A stretch of DNA of 64,000 nucleotides from positions 25,795,835 to 25,859,834 of the forward strand of contig NC_003076.8 of the NCBI RefSeq assembly GCF_000001735.4, given 5' to 3'. The first letter of the stretch is position 1. The number at the start of each line of letters is the position of its first letter. Both the position numbers and the translations under genes were made by a program. This stretch comes from Arabidopsis thaliana (taxonomy: Eukaryota; Streptophyta; Magnoliopsida; Brassicales; Brassicaceae). The notes under the pieces were generated by a model, which did no database searches, was not told the origin of the DNA, and worked only from the letters and a program-made list of their open reading frames with translations. Shown here piece by piece: positions 37,464-50,679 of the stretch.

Positions 37464-40324
37464 ATGAAGGGAGGTACGATACAGATAAGTTGGCACGATG
37501 GGAAGCCGGTGCTAACCGTAGATTTTCACCCGATTTCCGGTTTACTCGCCACCGCCGGAGCCGATTACGATATCAAGGTAATTTAATTCTCAAATCAAAA
37601 TCGATTTGTATCCATTTTCAGGATCTGAGTTTGATCAAATAGTCACTAATTGTGTAATTTTGGAATTTGAATGTCTGCGATTGTTTAGAATTTCTAAAAT
37701 TCAAATGTTTGAATTTGGTTCTCACGGGTTCATGAATTTGAACATCTGAAATTGTTTTGGTTGTGATTGTTGACTTTGCATTCACTGTTGACTATAAACA
37801 ATTGAAAATTATTCAGCTATGGTTGATAAATTCGGGTCAAGCGGAGAAGAAGGTTCCTAGTGTATCTTATCAGAGTAGCCTTACTTACCATGGATGTGCT
37901 GTCAATACCATTCGTTTTTCTCCATCTGGTATGCATTAGCTTTGTATTATCAGATATGTTCTTTTAGCCGTAATCATGTTAATTCCTGTGGTGACGAGTG
38001 TTGTTCTATGATTATTTTGCAGGGGAACTACTTGCCTCGGGAGCAGACGGTATGCCTCAGAGGCTTAGATGCAATGCAAGTGTGTTTTGCATATTTTGAA
38101 TGAGTAGTGAAACCAATTGTGCAGTTTTGTTTTTGTTATGATGCAGGAGGTGAGCTTTTTATATGGAAGTTGCATCCTAGTGAAACCAATCAGTCCTGGA
38201 AAGTTCACAAATCATTATCGTGAGTCCTTTCATCTAAATAATAAGCTACGCTGACTGGGCTTCTAAGAGCCACGGTTTTTTGTGTTTGAATACTGTTGCT
38301 CTATCAAGAAGGGAGAATGATACCTTAGGCTAATTTGGTGAAATGAGAATGAAAGTTTCACCAAAATTGCAACTGTGACCCAATCGAATGTAGGCTAAGA
38401 GATATATTTTGACTTTTGTTTGCCCTGCTAGATTTCATCGAAAGGATGTCCTGGATCTTCAGTGGTCTCCTGATGATGCATATCTTATTTCTGGCTCAGT
38501 GGACAACTCTTGCATTATATGGGACGTTAACAAAGGTGAAAAAGTCAAAGTGTAGATAGTTTTATTTTTTTGTTGGCTCCAGCTTTCCTGCTTCTCACAA
38601 TTTTGTATTTGCTAAAAGGTTCTGTCCATCAGATACTGGATGCCCATTGTCATTATGTTCAAGGTGTTGCCTGGGATCCCTTAGCAAAGTATGTAGCCTC
38701 TCTTAGTTCAGACAGAACATGCCGTATATATGCCAATAAGCCTCAAACAAAGAGTAAAGGTGTTGAAAAAATGAACTATGTTTGCCAGCATGTTATCATG
38801 AAAGCAGATCAGCAACGGGGTGATGAAACTAAGGTTAGAGAGAAAATAGTTTCTTCCAGATTCATCACGGATACACAGTATTCCTAATTTCAAAATGACA
38901 TTTTATGCAGACAATAAAAACCCATCTCTTTCATGATGAGACATTGCCGTCTTTCTTTCGAAGATTGTCATGGTCACCTGATGGATCTTTTTTACTCATT
39001 CCAGCAGGTTACTATCCCTTAAAACCATTCTTGTTTTTCAGATAGCTGTGCTAGATCATCCACATTGTTTACTCGGGCATTATTCATGTCTCTAACAGTC
39101 CCTGTTATCACTGTGTTGCATGTCCAGGTTCTTTCAAGGTTTCACCCACATCCGAAGCTGTAAATGCTACCTATGTCTTTTCTAGGAAGGACCTTTCAAG
39201 GTAAGATAATCACCTCACCATCTCTTGTTTGAAAGTCGTAAGGCTTTGTGGAACATATTGTAATCATATAAGCTCTTCTTTAAGCTGAGCCAAGTGGCCT
39301 TAACTGGTCAAGCTTATGTATGAGATAATTAGAAATCAGTACAAAGTCTCACACTAGCTCAATTCCTTTTTCCACAAGCAGACCTGCACTGCAGCTTCCT
39401 GGCGCCAGCAAACCGGTTGTAGTGGTTCGTTTTTGCCCTGTTGCATTTAAACTCCGTGGTTCAAGTTCTGGTACATATTATCTTATCTCACACCATTTTT
39501 TTAGTTTCTTTTATGATAGAAAAGCAAGGCCTTCATGACGTTGATAGTTTTCTTAAATCTGTTACTTTTGGTGATCTCAAATGGTGTTTTGAATCATGCA
39601 GAAGAGGGTTTCTTCAAGCTTCCTTACCGTCTTGTCTTTGCCATTGCAACTTTAAACTCCGTGTACATATATGACACAGAGTGTGTCGCTCCAATTGCAG
39701 TCTTAGCAGGTCTCCACTATGCTGCAATAACCGATATAACATGGTGAAAAGACTATGCACATTCTTATAGATCGGAATGGTTTTTCTCTAAATTTTCTTA
39801 GTTTTAATTCTAACCAATGATCTTTTGGTTTGTTCAAAAGGTCACCTAATGCATCGTATCTGGCACTGTCCTCACAAGATGGCTATTGCACACTAGTTGA
39901 ATTTGAAGATAAAGAACTAGGAGAAGCTGTCTCCATTTCAGGTTTGCTCTTAGTCCTTTCACTCTTGAACCTTCCAGAACCCGATTGACCCATCAATCCA
40001 ACTACAGTTGGAAAGAAACCTGTTGATGGTGAGGAGAAAAAGCATGATTTAGAGAAAGGCGATGAACTAATGACAGAAACAACACCAGACGAGAGCAAGA
40101 AACAAGCTGAATTAGAACAAAACGAAGAGAGCAAACAGCCATTGCCAAGCAAAATTACCACGGATGGTAAGGAAAAAGAGCATATTATGCAGAAAACCGA
40201 TGATGAAGTAATGACAGAAACAAGACATGAGGAAGAGAATCAGCCATTACAGAGCAAAGTTAACACACCGGTCTCAAATAAACCAGCAAGGAAACGCATC
40301 ACACCCATGGCTATTGACCCCTGA
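37464..40324 (+). CDS. FAS2: CAF-1 middle subunit FASCIATA2, WD40 protein, 487 aa
   Basis: Twelve exons: 37464-37577, 37817-37928, 38023-38049, 38147-38219, 38432-38535, 38619-38833, 38911-39007, 39128-39200, 39382-39470, 39602-39743, 39841-39941 and 40008-40324 (1,464 nt). Exon 3 is only 27 nt. Start [17 protein letters not shown]40 repeats are seen in [64 protein letters not shown] and later [16 protein letters not shown]. The C-terminal about 100 residues are acidic and charged, ending [16 protein letters not shown]2 is the p60 homologue of chromatin assembly factor 1, which deposits H3-H4 behind replication forks with FAS1 and MSI1 (established knowledge). The gene looks intact; length equals the known protein. 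Confidence 0.95.
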
Positions 40325-40985
40325 TGTCGTCATTTTCCATCAGTGTTTTTTTTTTAACTCTGATACAAATAGCTTTCTCATAGGCTACATTTAGACATCA
40401 AAATGAATCGTATTGACGGCCATGTTGGAAATGGACTTGTTTCTTTAGTCATACGTCTCGTCTCTAAAGGCAATGTACATATAGACACATGTATGAACGT
40501 TCACATGAGATGGTTTTGCGTACATTGTGGATCATTATTGGGCTCGTATTAATACATAAGTTAGTTAGCTTGGCATCAATGTCTTTAAGGCCCAAATTTC
40601 ATATATAGCTAAATGCAACAATGTCAAGGGATGTTGTGTTGATCTTTAACGGCCCGTTTAATTAATTGTAGAATAACAATAATAGACCAGTAAAAGAAAA
40701 CATAATTTTACCCTAAATTTAATTTTCTAAACCCTTTCTTCCATAACAGCCGTAAAAAAGGTTAAAAAATAAATCAAAAACCCAGAAAAACCAAACTCTC
40801 TCATCGTCTCAAATGGCTATGGCTCTCAATCTCTGAATTTGATCCTCTGTCTCTTTCTCTCAATCAGATTTCAATAATTCTTACAAGTTCAAATTTTCAT
40901 TTTTCCCAGTTTCAATTAAATTTGTATAAACAATTCCCACCTATACACACAAACATATACAGAAAATATCTTCTCTCTCCCTCCA
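40325..40985. other. FAS2 3' flank and PME64 promoter/leader
   Basis: 660 bp between two plus-strand genes. GGGCTCG and GGCCC cores occur near 40540 and 40590, and a pyrimidine-rich leader (TCTCTCCCTCC) directly precedes the PME64 ATG. Nothing else is recognisable. Confidence 0.45.
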
Positions 40986-43219
40986 ATGGATTCTCCGACA
41001 CTACCGCACTCTATCTCCGCCTCTTCCTCCACCCCATTCGCTTCCGCCGCCGTAAAACCTCACCGGAATAAACTCCTTTCCCGTAATGGCATCCTCATCA
41101 TCATCGCCGCGTCCTGTATTCTCCTCCTCCTCATATCTCTCCTCATCTACGCCACCGTCTCAAAATCCTCCCGCAACCACCATAATCCATCGCACCAAAC
41201 CCCAACCTCCGACGATCATCCTCCGCCGGAAACACCTCCTTCTCCTCCACCAATCGCTCAGATCCGTCTCGCATGCAACGCAACGCGTTTCCCAGATCAT
41301 TGCGTTGCCTCGCTCTCTAAACCCGGTCAAGTCCCTCCGGATCCTAAACCGGTTCAAATAATCCACTCTGCAATTTCAGTCTCCTACGAGAATCTCAAAT
41401 CCGGCCAATCGAAAATCCAATCAATCCTAGACTCCTCCGCAGGGAATCGAAACCGTACGAACATCGCCACCATTTGCCTCGAGATCCTCTCTTACTCTCA
41501 ACACCGTACCGAATCAACAGACATAGCCGTGACGAGCGGCGATATCAAAGACGCACGTGCGTGGATGAGCGCAGCTCTAGCTTACCAATTCGATTGCTGG
41601 TCAGGTCTCAAAACCGTCAACGACACTAAGCAAGTCGTCGACACGATTACGTTCTTCGAAGGTCTCGTGAACCTCACCGGAAACGCGTTGAGCATGATGT
41701 TATCGTTCGACAGTTTCGGAGACGACGTCGTTTCGTGGATTCGTCCAGCGACGGAAAGAGACGGGTTTTGGGAGAAAGCTGGGCCGAGTTTGGGCTCGGG
41801 TACGGGTACAGAGGCTAGTTTGGGTTTTCCGTCTGGTTTAACGGAAGACGTGACGGTGTGTAAAAACGGAGGGAAAGATTGTAAATACAAAACAGTGCAA
41901 GAAGCCGTTGATTCCGCGCCGGATACAAACAGAACTGTAAAGTTTGTGATACGTATTAGAGAAGGTGTGTATGAAGAAACCGTTAGGGTTCCGTTTGAGA
42001 AAAAGAATGTCGTCTTCATCGGTGACGGAATGGGTAAAACGGTAATTACAGGGTCGTTGAATGTTGGACAACCAGGGATGACAACGTTTGAATCTGCAAC
42101 TGTCGGTGAGTTTTTTTCAACCTCGTTAAACCTTTCTTTAATTAAGTTCTTATTTTTCTCGTCAGTTTATTAATTTAATTAAGGAACATAAATAAGAAGA
42201 ATAACATTAAAGTCAAAACATAAATTTGTCTTGTTTCTTTTACTGTGTCTAGATTTGCTCTGCCACGTAAAAAGAATAATATTTATTGTTATTTAGTTTT
42301 GAGATTCAAGTTATGTATGTCTATAGAATTATTATGAGACTGTCCCTGGTTCCACTAGGGACAGAAACCATGTGACATTTACTTGGGAAGATATATACAT
42401 AGGATTTTGTTTTATAAACATAGAATATAAAAGTTGCTAAATTTGATTAAAGATATGGACAAAGTTCCAAGATTTTTTGTTTCTTAATCTTAAAATGTTT
42501 TATGTTATTACTTGGTTTTGGTTTTGGTAGGAGTTCTCGGTGATGGATTTATGGCTCGTGATTTAACTATAGAGAACACGGCAGGAGCAGATGCGCACCA
42601 AGCGGTTGCGTTTAGATCAGACAGTGATTTTTCGGTACTTGAAAACTGCGAGTTTCTTGGGAACCAAGACACTCTTTATGCTCACTCTCTCCGTCAGTTC
42701 TACAAACAATGTCGAATCCAAGGCAACGTAGACTTCATCTTTGGTAACTCAGCTGCCGTATTCCAAGATTGTGATATCCTAATCGCTTCAAAACACTCCA
42801 AACTCGAGCAAGGCGGTGCAAACAACGCGATCACAGCACACGGGAGGATTGATGCGTCGCAGTCCACGGGATTTGTGTTTTTGAACTGTTCGATTAACGG
42901 AACAGAGGAATACATGAAGGAGTTTCAAGCTAACCCTGAAGGGCATAAGAACTTCTTGGGAAGACCGTGGAAGGAGTTTTCGAGGACGGTTTTTGTAAAC
43001 TGTAATCTTGAGTCTTTGATTAGTCCTGATGGATGGATGCCTTGGAACGGGGATTTCGCATTGAAGACTTTGTATTACGGTGAGTATAAGAATACGGGTC
43101 CGGGATCGGTTAGATCGAGTAGGGTTCCATGGAGTAGTGAGATACCAGAGAAGCATGTTGATGTTTACTCTGTTGCCAATTTTATTCAGGCTGATGAGTG
43201 GGCTTCCACGACTGCTTGA
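40986..43219 (+). CDS. PME64: type I pectin methylesterase with PMEI pro-domain, 602 aa
   Basis: Two exons, 40986-42105 and 42531-43219. Start [14 protein letters not shown] hydrophobic anchor ([21 protein letters not shown], about residues 35-56) is followed by a Pro/His-rich spacer. A PMEI-like pro-domain covers about residues 90-250. The GH-independent PME beta-helix domain covers the rest: [33 protein letters not shown], then [30 protein letters not shown] (catalytic Asp residues) and [13 protein letters not shown] (Arg/Trp substrate motif). It de-esterifies homogalacturonan in the wall after removal of the pro-domain. I recognise it as PME64, AT5G64640, from memory. All catalytic motifs are present. 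Confidence 0.93.
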
Positions 43220-43707
43220 TTTTTGTAAAGGAAACATGAGGTTTTAGGATTTTGAAAAGAAGAGAAGAGAAGTCGTCATTGTAACTTTATTGTAGTGTCA
43301 AATATTAGTGTGGTTTCTTTATCGCTCATTGGGGATTCATAATAGATTAATAATTGAAGATAATCATCAATCAAAAAGTTATAATCTTTTGGGTGATGGA
43401 AGAAACCACATAAATCATATCATACCAAAAAGGAATGAAACTTTAAACTTTAAAGTATTATCAAACTTTTCGAGTGGTTGAAGAAAAATGAGAGAAGATG
43501 ATACCAAAAAACTTTTTAAGAAAATGGGTAAAAATGCTTTGATGCTTCAAGGAAACTACATTTAAACTGTTTTAAACACATTGTGAATGACAGTGATGAA
43601 TAAGGTGCCAGACATACAAAGCTATGGGTTGAAGGAGAAACAACATGGGCAAGGGGAAAAAAAACATGATCTTCTGGTGTGAGAGAGCGAGAGAGATCTT
43701 CTTCTAT

Positions 43708-44941
43708 TTATAGGTCAGAATCAGAAGTTTTTTCCTCCTTTGGTGGAGCATACTGCCTGGTGAGACGGGATCTAGCCCATGGATCAAGTGGCACTCGAGG
43801 TGGAGGTTGAGGAGTAGCTGGTTTTGATTGCCTTAGCTCGTTCTCTCTATCGATAAACCTGCACCAATAAGAGTCATACAAAACCAGTTAGCTCACTTTG
43901 GAAAACTTCCTAAACTAAGATCAAGTACCGGTATCTCGAGATACACAAATACTAGGCTTATATGTGAATTCACAAGTCTTGAAGTTTGATCTTAAAATAT
44001 AGCATCATCCATTTTGTTGTAACTGTGACTAAACTAAACTCGAATTCAATATGCTTCTGTTAAAAAGAATAAAGAAAAGAAACTTGTTTTACTCGATATA
44101 GGCCATTGGGGCAGCATCACCAACACGAATGCGAGTACGAAGCATTCTTGTGTATCCACCAGCTCTATCTCTGTTAACACATACGTAACATCCAGCTGGT
44201 AAAACAGAGTGCATAGGAAAAGATCCCAAAAAAAAAAGGAAAAAACGAGATACGAGAATTCACTTGTATCGATGAGCCAATTCTGTAAAAATCTTGTGAA
44301 GTACATCATCTCCTCTAACAAACCCAGCAGCTCTTCTTGCTGCAGCTAGTGAACCCTGTAATAAAATCATTTCCTCATCTAAACCAAAATTATATAAAAC
44401 TAGTTACTCCGGAGAAACAATAACTATTCGTGAGCTTATAAACCAAGATTTGTGAACACTTGAGCACAATCACAGTTCCAGTAAACCAAATATGGTGTTT
44501 GAATATACAAAAGAGTCTACAGAGTTGCTAATTTTTTCTTAAATGGAAAAAAATGAATAGAGTACCTCTTTTCCGAGTTGAATCATATTATCAGCAAGAC
44601 GACGAACTTCTTTAGCCTGCATAATCCAATGTAGGTAACATTTTTAGATTCTCAACAGATGCCTATAAACCCTAGCTTAAACCCCAGATCAGAGAAACCA
44701 AAATTGAGGAAAATAGGAATTAGTACCTTTGTAACAGTGGTCTCAATTCGCTCGTGTTGCACCAATTGAGAAACCATAGTCCTAATCAGAATTGAATTGG
44801 GGAAAAAAGACACTTCATAAATCAATCGAGAGAAAATTTATGGATCAATGAGAAAGTTTCTACCAAGACAAAAAGAAGAAGAAACCTGAGCATGGACATA
44901 CGGTGACCTGCTGGGCGGCCGAGCTTCCTGAACTTGGTCAT
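43708..44941 (-). CDS. bacterial-type ribosomal protein bL17, probably mitochondrial, 160 aa
   Basis: Six exons: 44941-44886, 44781-44727, 44616-44566, 44355-44264, 44170-44093 and 43858-43708. Start [21 protein letters not shown], the canonical bL17 N-terminus, followed by [22 protein letters not shown] and [24 protein letters not shown]. The C-terminal about 40 residues are a charged and proline-rich extension beyond the bacterial protein. There is no clear transit peptide before the conserved start, so an organelle (mitochondrial) location is inferred from the family in plants. Site II motifs lie upstream. Confidence 0.9.
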
Positions 44942-46284
44942 TTCTCCGTCGGCGATTCGATCGGAGAATGCGATTCGGAAGATGAAGAAGAAATAAACTT
45001 ACAAAGGTGAACGATAAACCCAGCTCAATGGGCCGGATCTTTTCGTTTTTAGCCCAATCAAATGAAAGCGCTTGTGTCATTTGTAGCCCAATAAAAAAAT
45101 AAGCCGTTTGTGTCATAGAAAAAAATTGTTTTTGAATATTAGAATGAAATTTAGGATTTAAGATGATTCATAATTTCATATAATGTTTCTATCGGCTACT
45201 TTTTAGTCTTTGTACTTTATACTTAAGAATCAAAATAACAATTGAAATACCTAACTTTTCAGCTGACCAAAACCAAAGACTATTGTTATAAAAATAAAAC
45301 ACTAGATCCCAATTTTCATATTTTGTGGGCGGTTTGTCGACTCTTCTCATTCGCATTCTTTGTCAAAGGCCTCAAAGTTGGACTCGTTTGAGAGTTTAAT
45401 AATCTAATGTGTTAGTATGTATCTTCTAACAATCATATAAGATAATAGCAACACTTGAGAATCCAAAAACACAAAAGGTCAGTTCGATGTATATAGTCAA
45501 TCATCTAAAAAGCAATATAGCTTCTAAATGGTTCCCTACAGTATATAGTTTCTTTTGTTTATTCAACAAAGATGATCTGGAACCAGCTCATTATGGGTTT
45601 TCTGACCCTCCCACACTTTATTCTTATATACTTTTAAATTAATTAGTATCATACAATAAATAATCAAACACACATATTCTTCGAAGACAAGAGTTAGCTG
45701 ATCGGTTCAAATTTAGTTAGTGATTGTAGCTAGAACAGTTTTTAATTAACTGTTAGGGAGTGATCACGAACAGAAGATTATTAGAGGCTAAGATGTTATA
45801 TGGACTTTTGACACAGAAATAACACCACAAGATGAGGGAAAAGATAAAGATGATTATGACTTATATAGGCTTATGTCTATGTCGTCTATGATGTATTCGA
45901 ATCTTCTAAAGACATATTGAAAAATCACATGTAACATCGTTACAAATTGTGGGTCGATCGGAACTATATGACGTATTCATCTTTTTGACAATTCTGGACC
46001 TGTTTACCAACAGAATATATTCAAAATTCGTATTTAGAAAAAAGCAATTTCATATCAATGATACGAAACAATATGATTGGAAATTCAAGAACATCATTAA
46101 TTGATTTTACTTTACATTAATAAGAGAATAATAGACTACACATTCAATGAGCAATGAATTGAATCTTCTTTTTTAGTTTATATTCACTATTCAAAAATTT
46201 CATTTTAGTTTTACAATTGTTCTTACCTCTTTCCCAAGAAACAAATCCTAAAAACGAACCCTAGTAAGTAGTAAAAGAATTGAT
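44942..46284. other. bL17 promoter and CMPG2 3' flank, no gene
   Basis: 1.34 kb between two minus-strand genes. The left end has the bL17 promoter, and the remainder is AT-rich 3' flank. No RNA gene or repeat end was recognised. Confidence 0.5.
45029..45090 (-). promoter_or_regulatory. site II cluster upstream of bL17
   Basis: TGGGCC at 45029-45034, AGCCCA at 45051-45056 and AGCCCA at 45085-45090, within 150 bases of the ATG. Clustered site II cores are usual in plant ribosomal-protein promoters (established knowledge). Confidence 0.55.
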
Positions 46285-47547
46285 TTAAAACGGCATGATA
46301 TGTGTCGTTTTGGTGTCGTAAGCCGAAAGGCAAGATCTTGAATTCACCTTGAAGACCTTAAGAAGATCCGTTAACATACGTCTAACGGCGGGAGAGCAAT
46401 TGCTCTGTAACAGTAACAGAATTTTCGTAACTCCGTTAACACTTGTAACAGCTTCCAAAGCTTTATCTTCTTTGAATAGATAAGAAACACTCCACAGCAC
46501 CGTCACGGCGTGCTCCGTCGCCGCCGTTGACACTTTCATCAGCTTCTTAACCACCGTCTTCAAACACTCGCCATCTCCGCCGCAAATTTCCGATCTCCCT
46601 TCCTTTGTAGATGCTAAAATCTCCAGAAGCTTCAAGCATTTCTCCGTCACCGAAACGCTCAACGACGACGTTGAATCTGATAACAGTTTCGTAACATCTC
46701 CGATGAGTTTCTCTCGGAGGAGATTGAGTTTCACACGTTTCGGTGAGCTAATCGCGATCAAGCACGATAAACTCGATTCGATTAAACTTAAATCAGAATC
46801 TTTACTAATCGATTTCATTAGCTCCGTGATTAATCCATCTCTCTCGGCGATTAACAGCTTTGATTCAGCGTCGACGGCGATGAACTCAAGTAAACCGGCG
46901 CAATCAATTTTCAATTCGACATTCCCGGTTTTAAACAAGTAGACGATCACCGATAACCGATCTCGACCGTTGGTTAAAATCAGATTCGAAAACCGTCTCC
47001 GATCTGAGACTTTGCTTCGAATCGTACTCAGAATCTTCACCGCTTCTTGAACAACCAGAGATTTCGCGGCGGAGGTGGTTTCGAAATCCACCTGATTAAT
47101 CAGATCCACGAGAAGTTTCACGAAATCATCTTTTCCGGCGAGAAATCCTCTGTTATCATCAGATTCTCTCCCGAATCGAACAATCTTCGACAAAACCTCG
47201 CGATCATCTCTTTCTTCTTTCTCGATCTTCACTCTATCGATCGCATCGGCGATCTCGTCTCTCGTCGGAGCAGCTAATTCCGCCGATTCAACACAAGTTC
47301 GACGACGAACAGAATCAGACCAAATCTCGATAAGACGTTGAAGAGTCCGATTCGGTATGAAATCTTTATTCTGAAGAATCTGCATCGTCGCCGGACAAGT
47401 GTTATTCCCGCCGTCAAGCCACCGTTGGATACTAGCTCGATCGTAGGTAACGCCGGTGCAAAGACTCACCGGAGATTTCATAACGTCGAGAGATATAGGA
47501 CATCGGAAGAAGGTAGGAACAGTGATGCAGAGATCATCTTTCCTCAT
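46285..47547 (-). CDS. CMPG2: U-box/ARM E3 ubiquitin ligase, 420 aa
   Basis: Single exon. Start [21 protein letters not shown]-box at about residues 14-80 with [31 protein letters not shown] and CPATMQ; the CMPG motif of the founding members reads CTGVTYDR here. C-terminal ARM-like helical repeats follow (about 150-410). U-box proteins recruit E2-ubiquitin, and CMPG/PUB20-27-type proteins are elicitor-responsive and act in immune signalling (established knowledge). I recognise it as CMPG2 (PUB27) by context and sequence. The intronless structure is normal for the class, and no breaks are seen. Confidence 0.9.
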
Positions 47548-48762
47548 TGCTTTGGCCGTTGCTTTTTTGTTTTCCGATTAGCTCCAAAATAAATAAAAGC
47601 GTGTGTGTGGGAGAGAGAGAGAAGAGAGAGAGTTTGTCTATGGTTTTAGTGCGTGGGGTTTGGTTTAAAAGATGAAAGAGAAAAAGAGTCAAACTTTGGT
47701 GACGTCAAATTTCACTTTTTTGACGAGAATTTTTGTGTTTAAATATCTTTAAATACTATTTTAATGACTAAATCGAATAAAACTTTTTCTTTTAACATAA
47801 ATCGAATAACTTTTTTTTTCTCTTCTCTTTATGCTATTATAAAATAACTCTACTACAAAATTAGAATAATATTTCAGCACACTCCAAAGTTGAAAAACTA
47901 TATATTCTTATTTAAACGTAAAAATAAAATCTGATATATTAAAATCTATTTTATTTTAGGTCGTTTGGTCAAAGAAGAAGTCTTCTTTCGGCGTGTTAAT
48001 ATTAGAGATTTTCAGTAGAGTATATCACAACCGTTGATTTTGATTTTTTAAGGTCTAACGTGTTGGAAATGGACGGTGAGGATTTGCGGAAAGTGGATGC
48101 AGATATAAGAGGAGAGTGGGGTCCACGCTCCACCGTTTGAGATTTTGGGTCCACTTAAACGTCTTAAGAACGCACCGAGTTTCGGGTTGAGGTGTGAAAT
48201 TGCACGTTTGAGATTTGAAGTGGAAATTTGGGAACTTTTTTATTATTTTTTGACGACCCTTTAATTTAGTATTTTTATAATATGTCCTGATTATCTTATT
48301 TCTTAGTTTTCCGTCCTTGTTTTTCAAAATTTGTAACGCGTTGTTCAATTAATCGAATTAGCTTCAAATATTGCAAAAGATTGACTTCTATTCTGTTAAT
48401 TATTAATTAAAATTATATTTAACGATTTACCCATATGATGTATACTTCTGTAAATTTTATAAAATGTAGGCACAAATCAATAATATCTATAACAAATGGA
48501 AAAGATATTACGTAGAAAAGGAAAAAAGAAGAATAAATGAACAAAATTGTTCAATTGACCGGACAGATTCTATGGGCTGCAATTGCATCTTTTGTTGCTC
48601 CTCCACTTCTGTTTGTTTTATGTCCGCAACTAGCAACACATGACGTGACACTTGTTTTCTTCTTCCACGCTTATTTTAGATTTGTCTACTTATGTTCATT
48701 ACAAGTTCACCCTCTCAAGTTTATAACCTTCCGCTAATTTTACCTTTTAAAATTAAGTACCA
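47548..48762. other. CMPG2 promoter and AT-rich flank
   Basis: CMPG2 promoter with a leader near 47550-47640 (GAGAGAGAGA runs), then AT-rich DNA up to the Helitron-like end at 48763. The 97-codon minus frame at 48055-48348 has no protein-like motifs. Confidence 0.45.
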
Positions 48763-49262
48763 TTAGATTTTGACCCGCGGTATACCGCGGAGTTAGTTTT
48801 TTAATAAAATTAGTTATATAAAATGTATATGTAGATATTTATTTTGTTAATATTGTTTGTTTTGTTTAGTGTTTAAGATAATGTATATATAGATTTTAAT
48901 TGTTATATCTAGGATTTCACCCGTATTATATCGTTTCGTATTACTATCGATCCAAACCCATCATACTATCTAATCCTGCACAGTGAAATTAAACATATCT
49001 AATAGATTTCACTTGTGGTATACCGTCTCGTAATACTATCGACCAAACCCGTCCTACCACTAACTCCGTTCAGTAAAATTATATATTATTTTGTTATTTT
49101 TGTTTTAATATACTTTAATTTTAAAAGTATTTAATTCAAATCAATTTAAAAGTTTTCTTTCAAATGGTTATTTAATTGTTGTAAAATTTATATATTATAA
49201 TATTATAAACACGTCCTACCATCTAGTCCTACTATCTAATCATGTTCAGTAAAATTAATTTT
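48763..49262 (-). mobile_element. Helitron-like 3' terminus with diverged internal repeats
   Basis: Read on the minus strand, a perfect 16-bp palindrome CCGCGGTATACCGCGG (48775-48790) is followed eight bases later by CTAA (48766-48763) and then T. This matches the Helitron 3' end: a hairpin, CTRR, and insertion between A and T. Inside, on the plus strand, a diverged unit of about 80-90 bp is repeated at about 48913-48992 and 49001-49082, partly again near 49205-49262 (landmarks ATTTCAC, TACTATCGA, ACCAAACCC, TTCAGTAAAATTA). The right boundary is not determined, and I give only the part I can support. No Rep/helicase frame, so non-autonomous. Confidence 0.6.
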
Positions 49263-50679
49263 TATTTTTTTTAATAATATTTTTATTAAAAGATTTATAA
49301 TTTAAATCAATTTAAAGTTTTCTTTCAAAATAATTATTTAATTTTTAAATATTTTTAACCATTTTGGCAAAAATAATTAGGGCATAGAATAAGAGCATAT
49401 TCCTTTAAATAAGATTTGCTTTGATTTTGTAGTTAATTTTTGCATTGAATAAGGCAGTGGCAACCATTGTAAATAAGTTCCAACTCTACGATTTATTTCA
49501 TAAAATGGCTGCAAAAATGTATATGTAAATAATTTTTAACTGAACCTAATTTCTATCTTTTATAATCATTTATTCCTCTATGAATCACTTATTCAACTAA
49601 CACGCTATAAGACTTGCCAATAACAAGTCTAACCCCAACTCTTGTTTCATGCAACTAGTTCTAAGTCAAAGTCAAACAATGATCATATCAAACATATACA
49701 GCGTGCAATGAACTTGAATAGTGATTTAGGCAATTAGCATTATAATTAGGAGATTTTCTTTTTTTTATATATAAATAATGAATAAACTAATTACTTGCAC
49801 GTGAGAGGTTCTACGTATTGTGGTTGATTCAAAGTTTCAAACACTTATGTCCCGCACGTTTAAGTTTCTATGTTTGGTCTACATGAATGCTAAACAGACC
49901 AAAATATGAAACCATGGAAGTTTAGAAAAATTGAAATTCTAACTATTGGATTTGCCACACGTTTACTCTCTCACGAATATTGTATTCTCATCTACTGCTC
50001 TCAAATATTTGCGGGAAACTAATTGCAACGTTCAAATTTGAGTGATGGATCGTGACGCTTTAGTTAGTCAAAGTCAACGGTTATGATGATATTATGTAGT
50101 TTTCTACTTTTCTTCCCTATAAGAAATTAGTAAAACGTATGATAAAATCTGAAGGTTAATTAAACAACTAGCCAAAATAAGATTTAAGTATATAGATGTG
50201 AATGATGTTTTTAGCAAATGATTTTGCTATAAAAAAATATCATACTATTATTAATTAACGTTTGATATGCTATGTTTTTGATTTTTTGGCCACTTATGTA
50301 TCGTGAAATAAAAGATTGTTTAAAAAAAAAAAAAACTTTGGGATAACAGAAAGAATAAACAATATCTGGAAGTGGAATTGACGGGCTTTAGTACATTTTT
50401 CTATGGGCCTATTAGCCTAAGATTTAGTCATTCAAGGCCCATTTAATTTGTTGCTTCCTTGACCGTTAGAAAAACATCTATCATTCTATTGTGCACCACA
50501 TGAGAAAGTAATTCAATAGTGTAAATTCTTCGGTAAAATCTTCGGGTAGACCAATAGTAATCTACGCTATTTTGCAGCTTCTCATTTTTTCAGAAGCCAG
50601 AGAGTAAACATCATGCCGTTTTTACTTTCTTGATGACACAAACCTGACGTCTAAATCGCCATCTTATTGTGGTCCTTCT
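49263..50679. other. AT-rich, gene-free
   Basis: 1.4 kb with no frame or motif of note. Part may still belong to the Helitron-like element whose 5' end was not found. Confidence 0.4.

Noticed and set aside
41086-42071. Frames overlapping PME64 exon 1 on both strands
   Set aside because: Shadows of a GC-richer coding exon; the PME frame has all motifs.
42341-42363. Inverted repeat TGTCCCT..AGGGACA in the PME64 intron
   Set aside because: Only a 7-bp stem with no other structure; chance in intronic sequence is likely.
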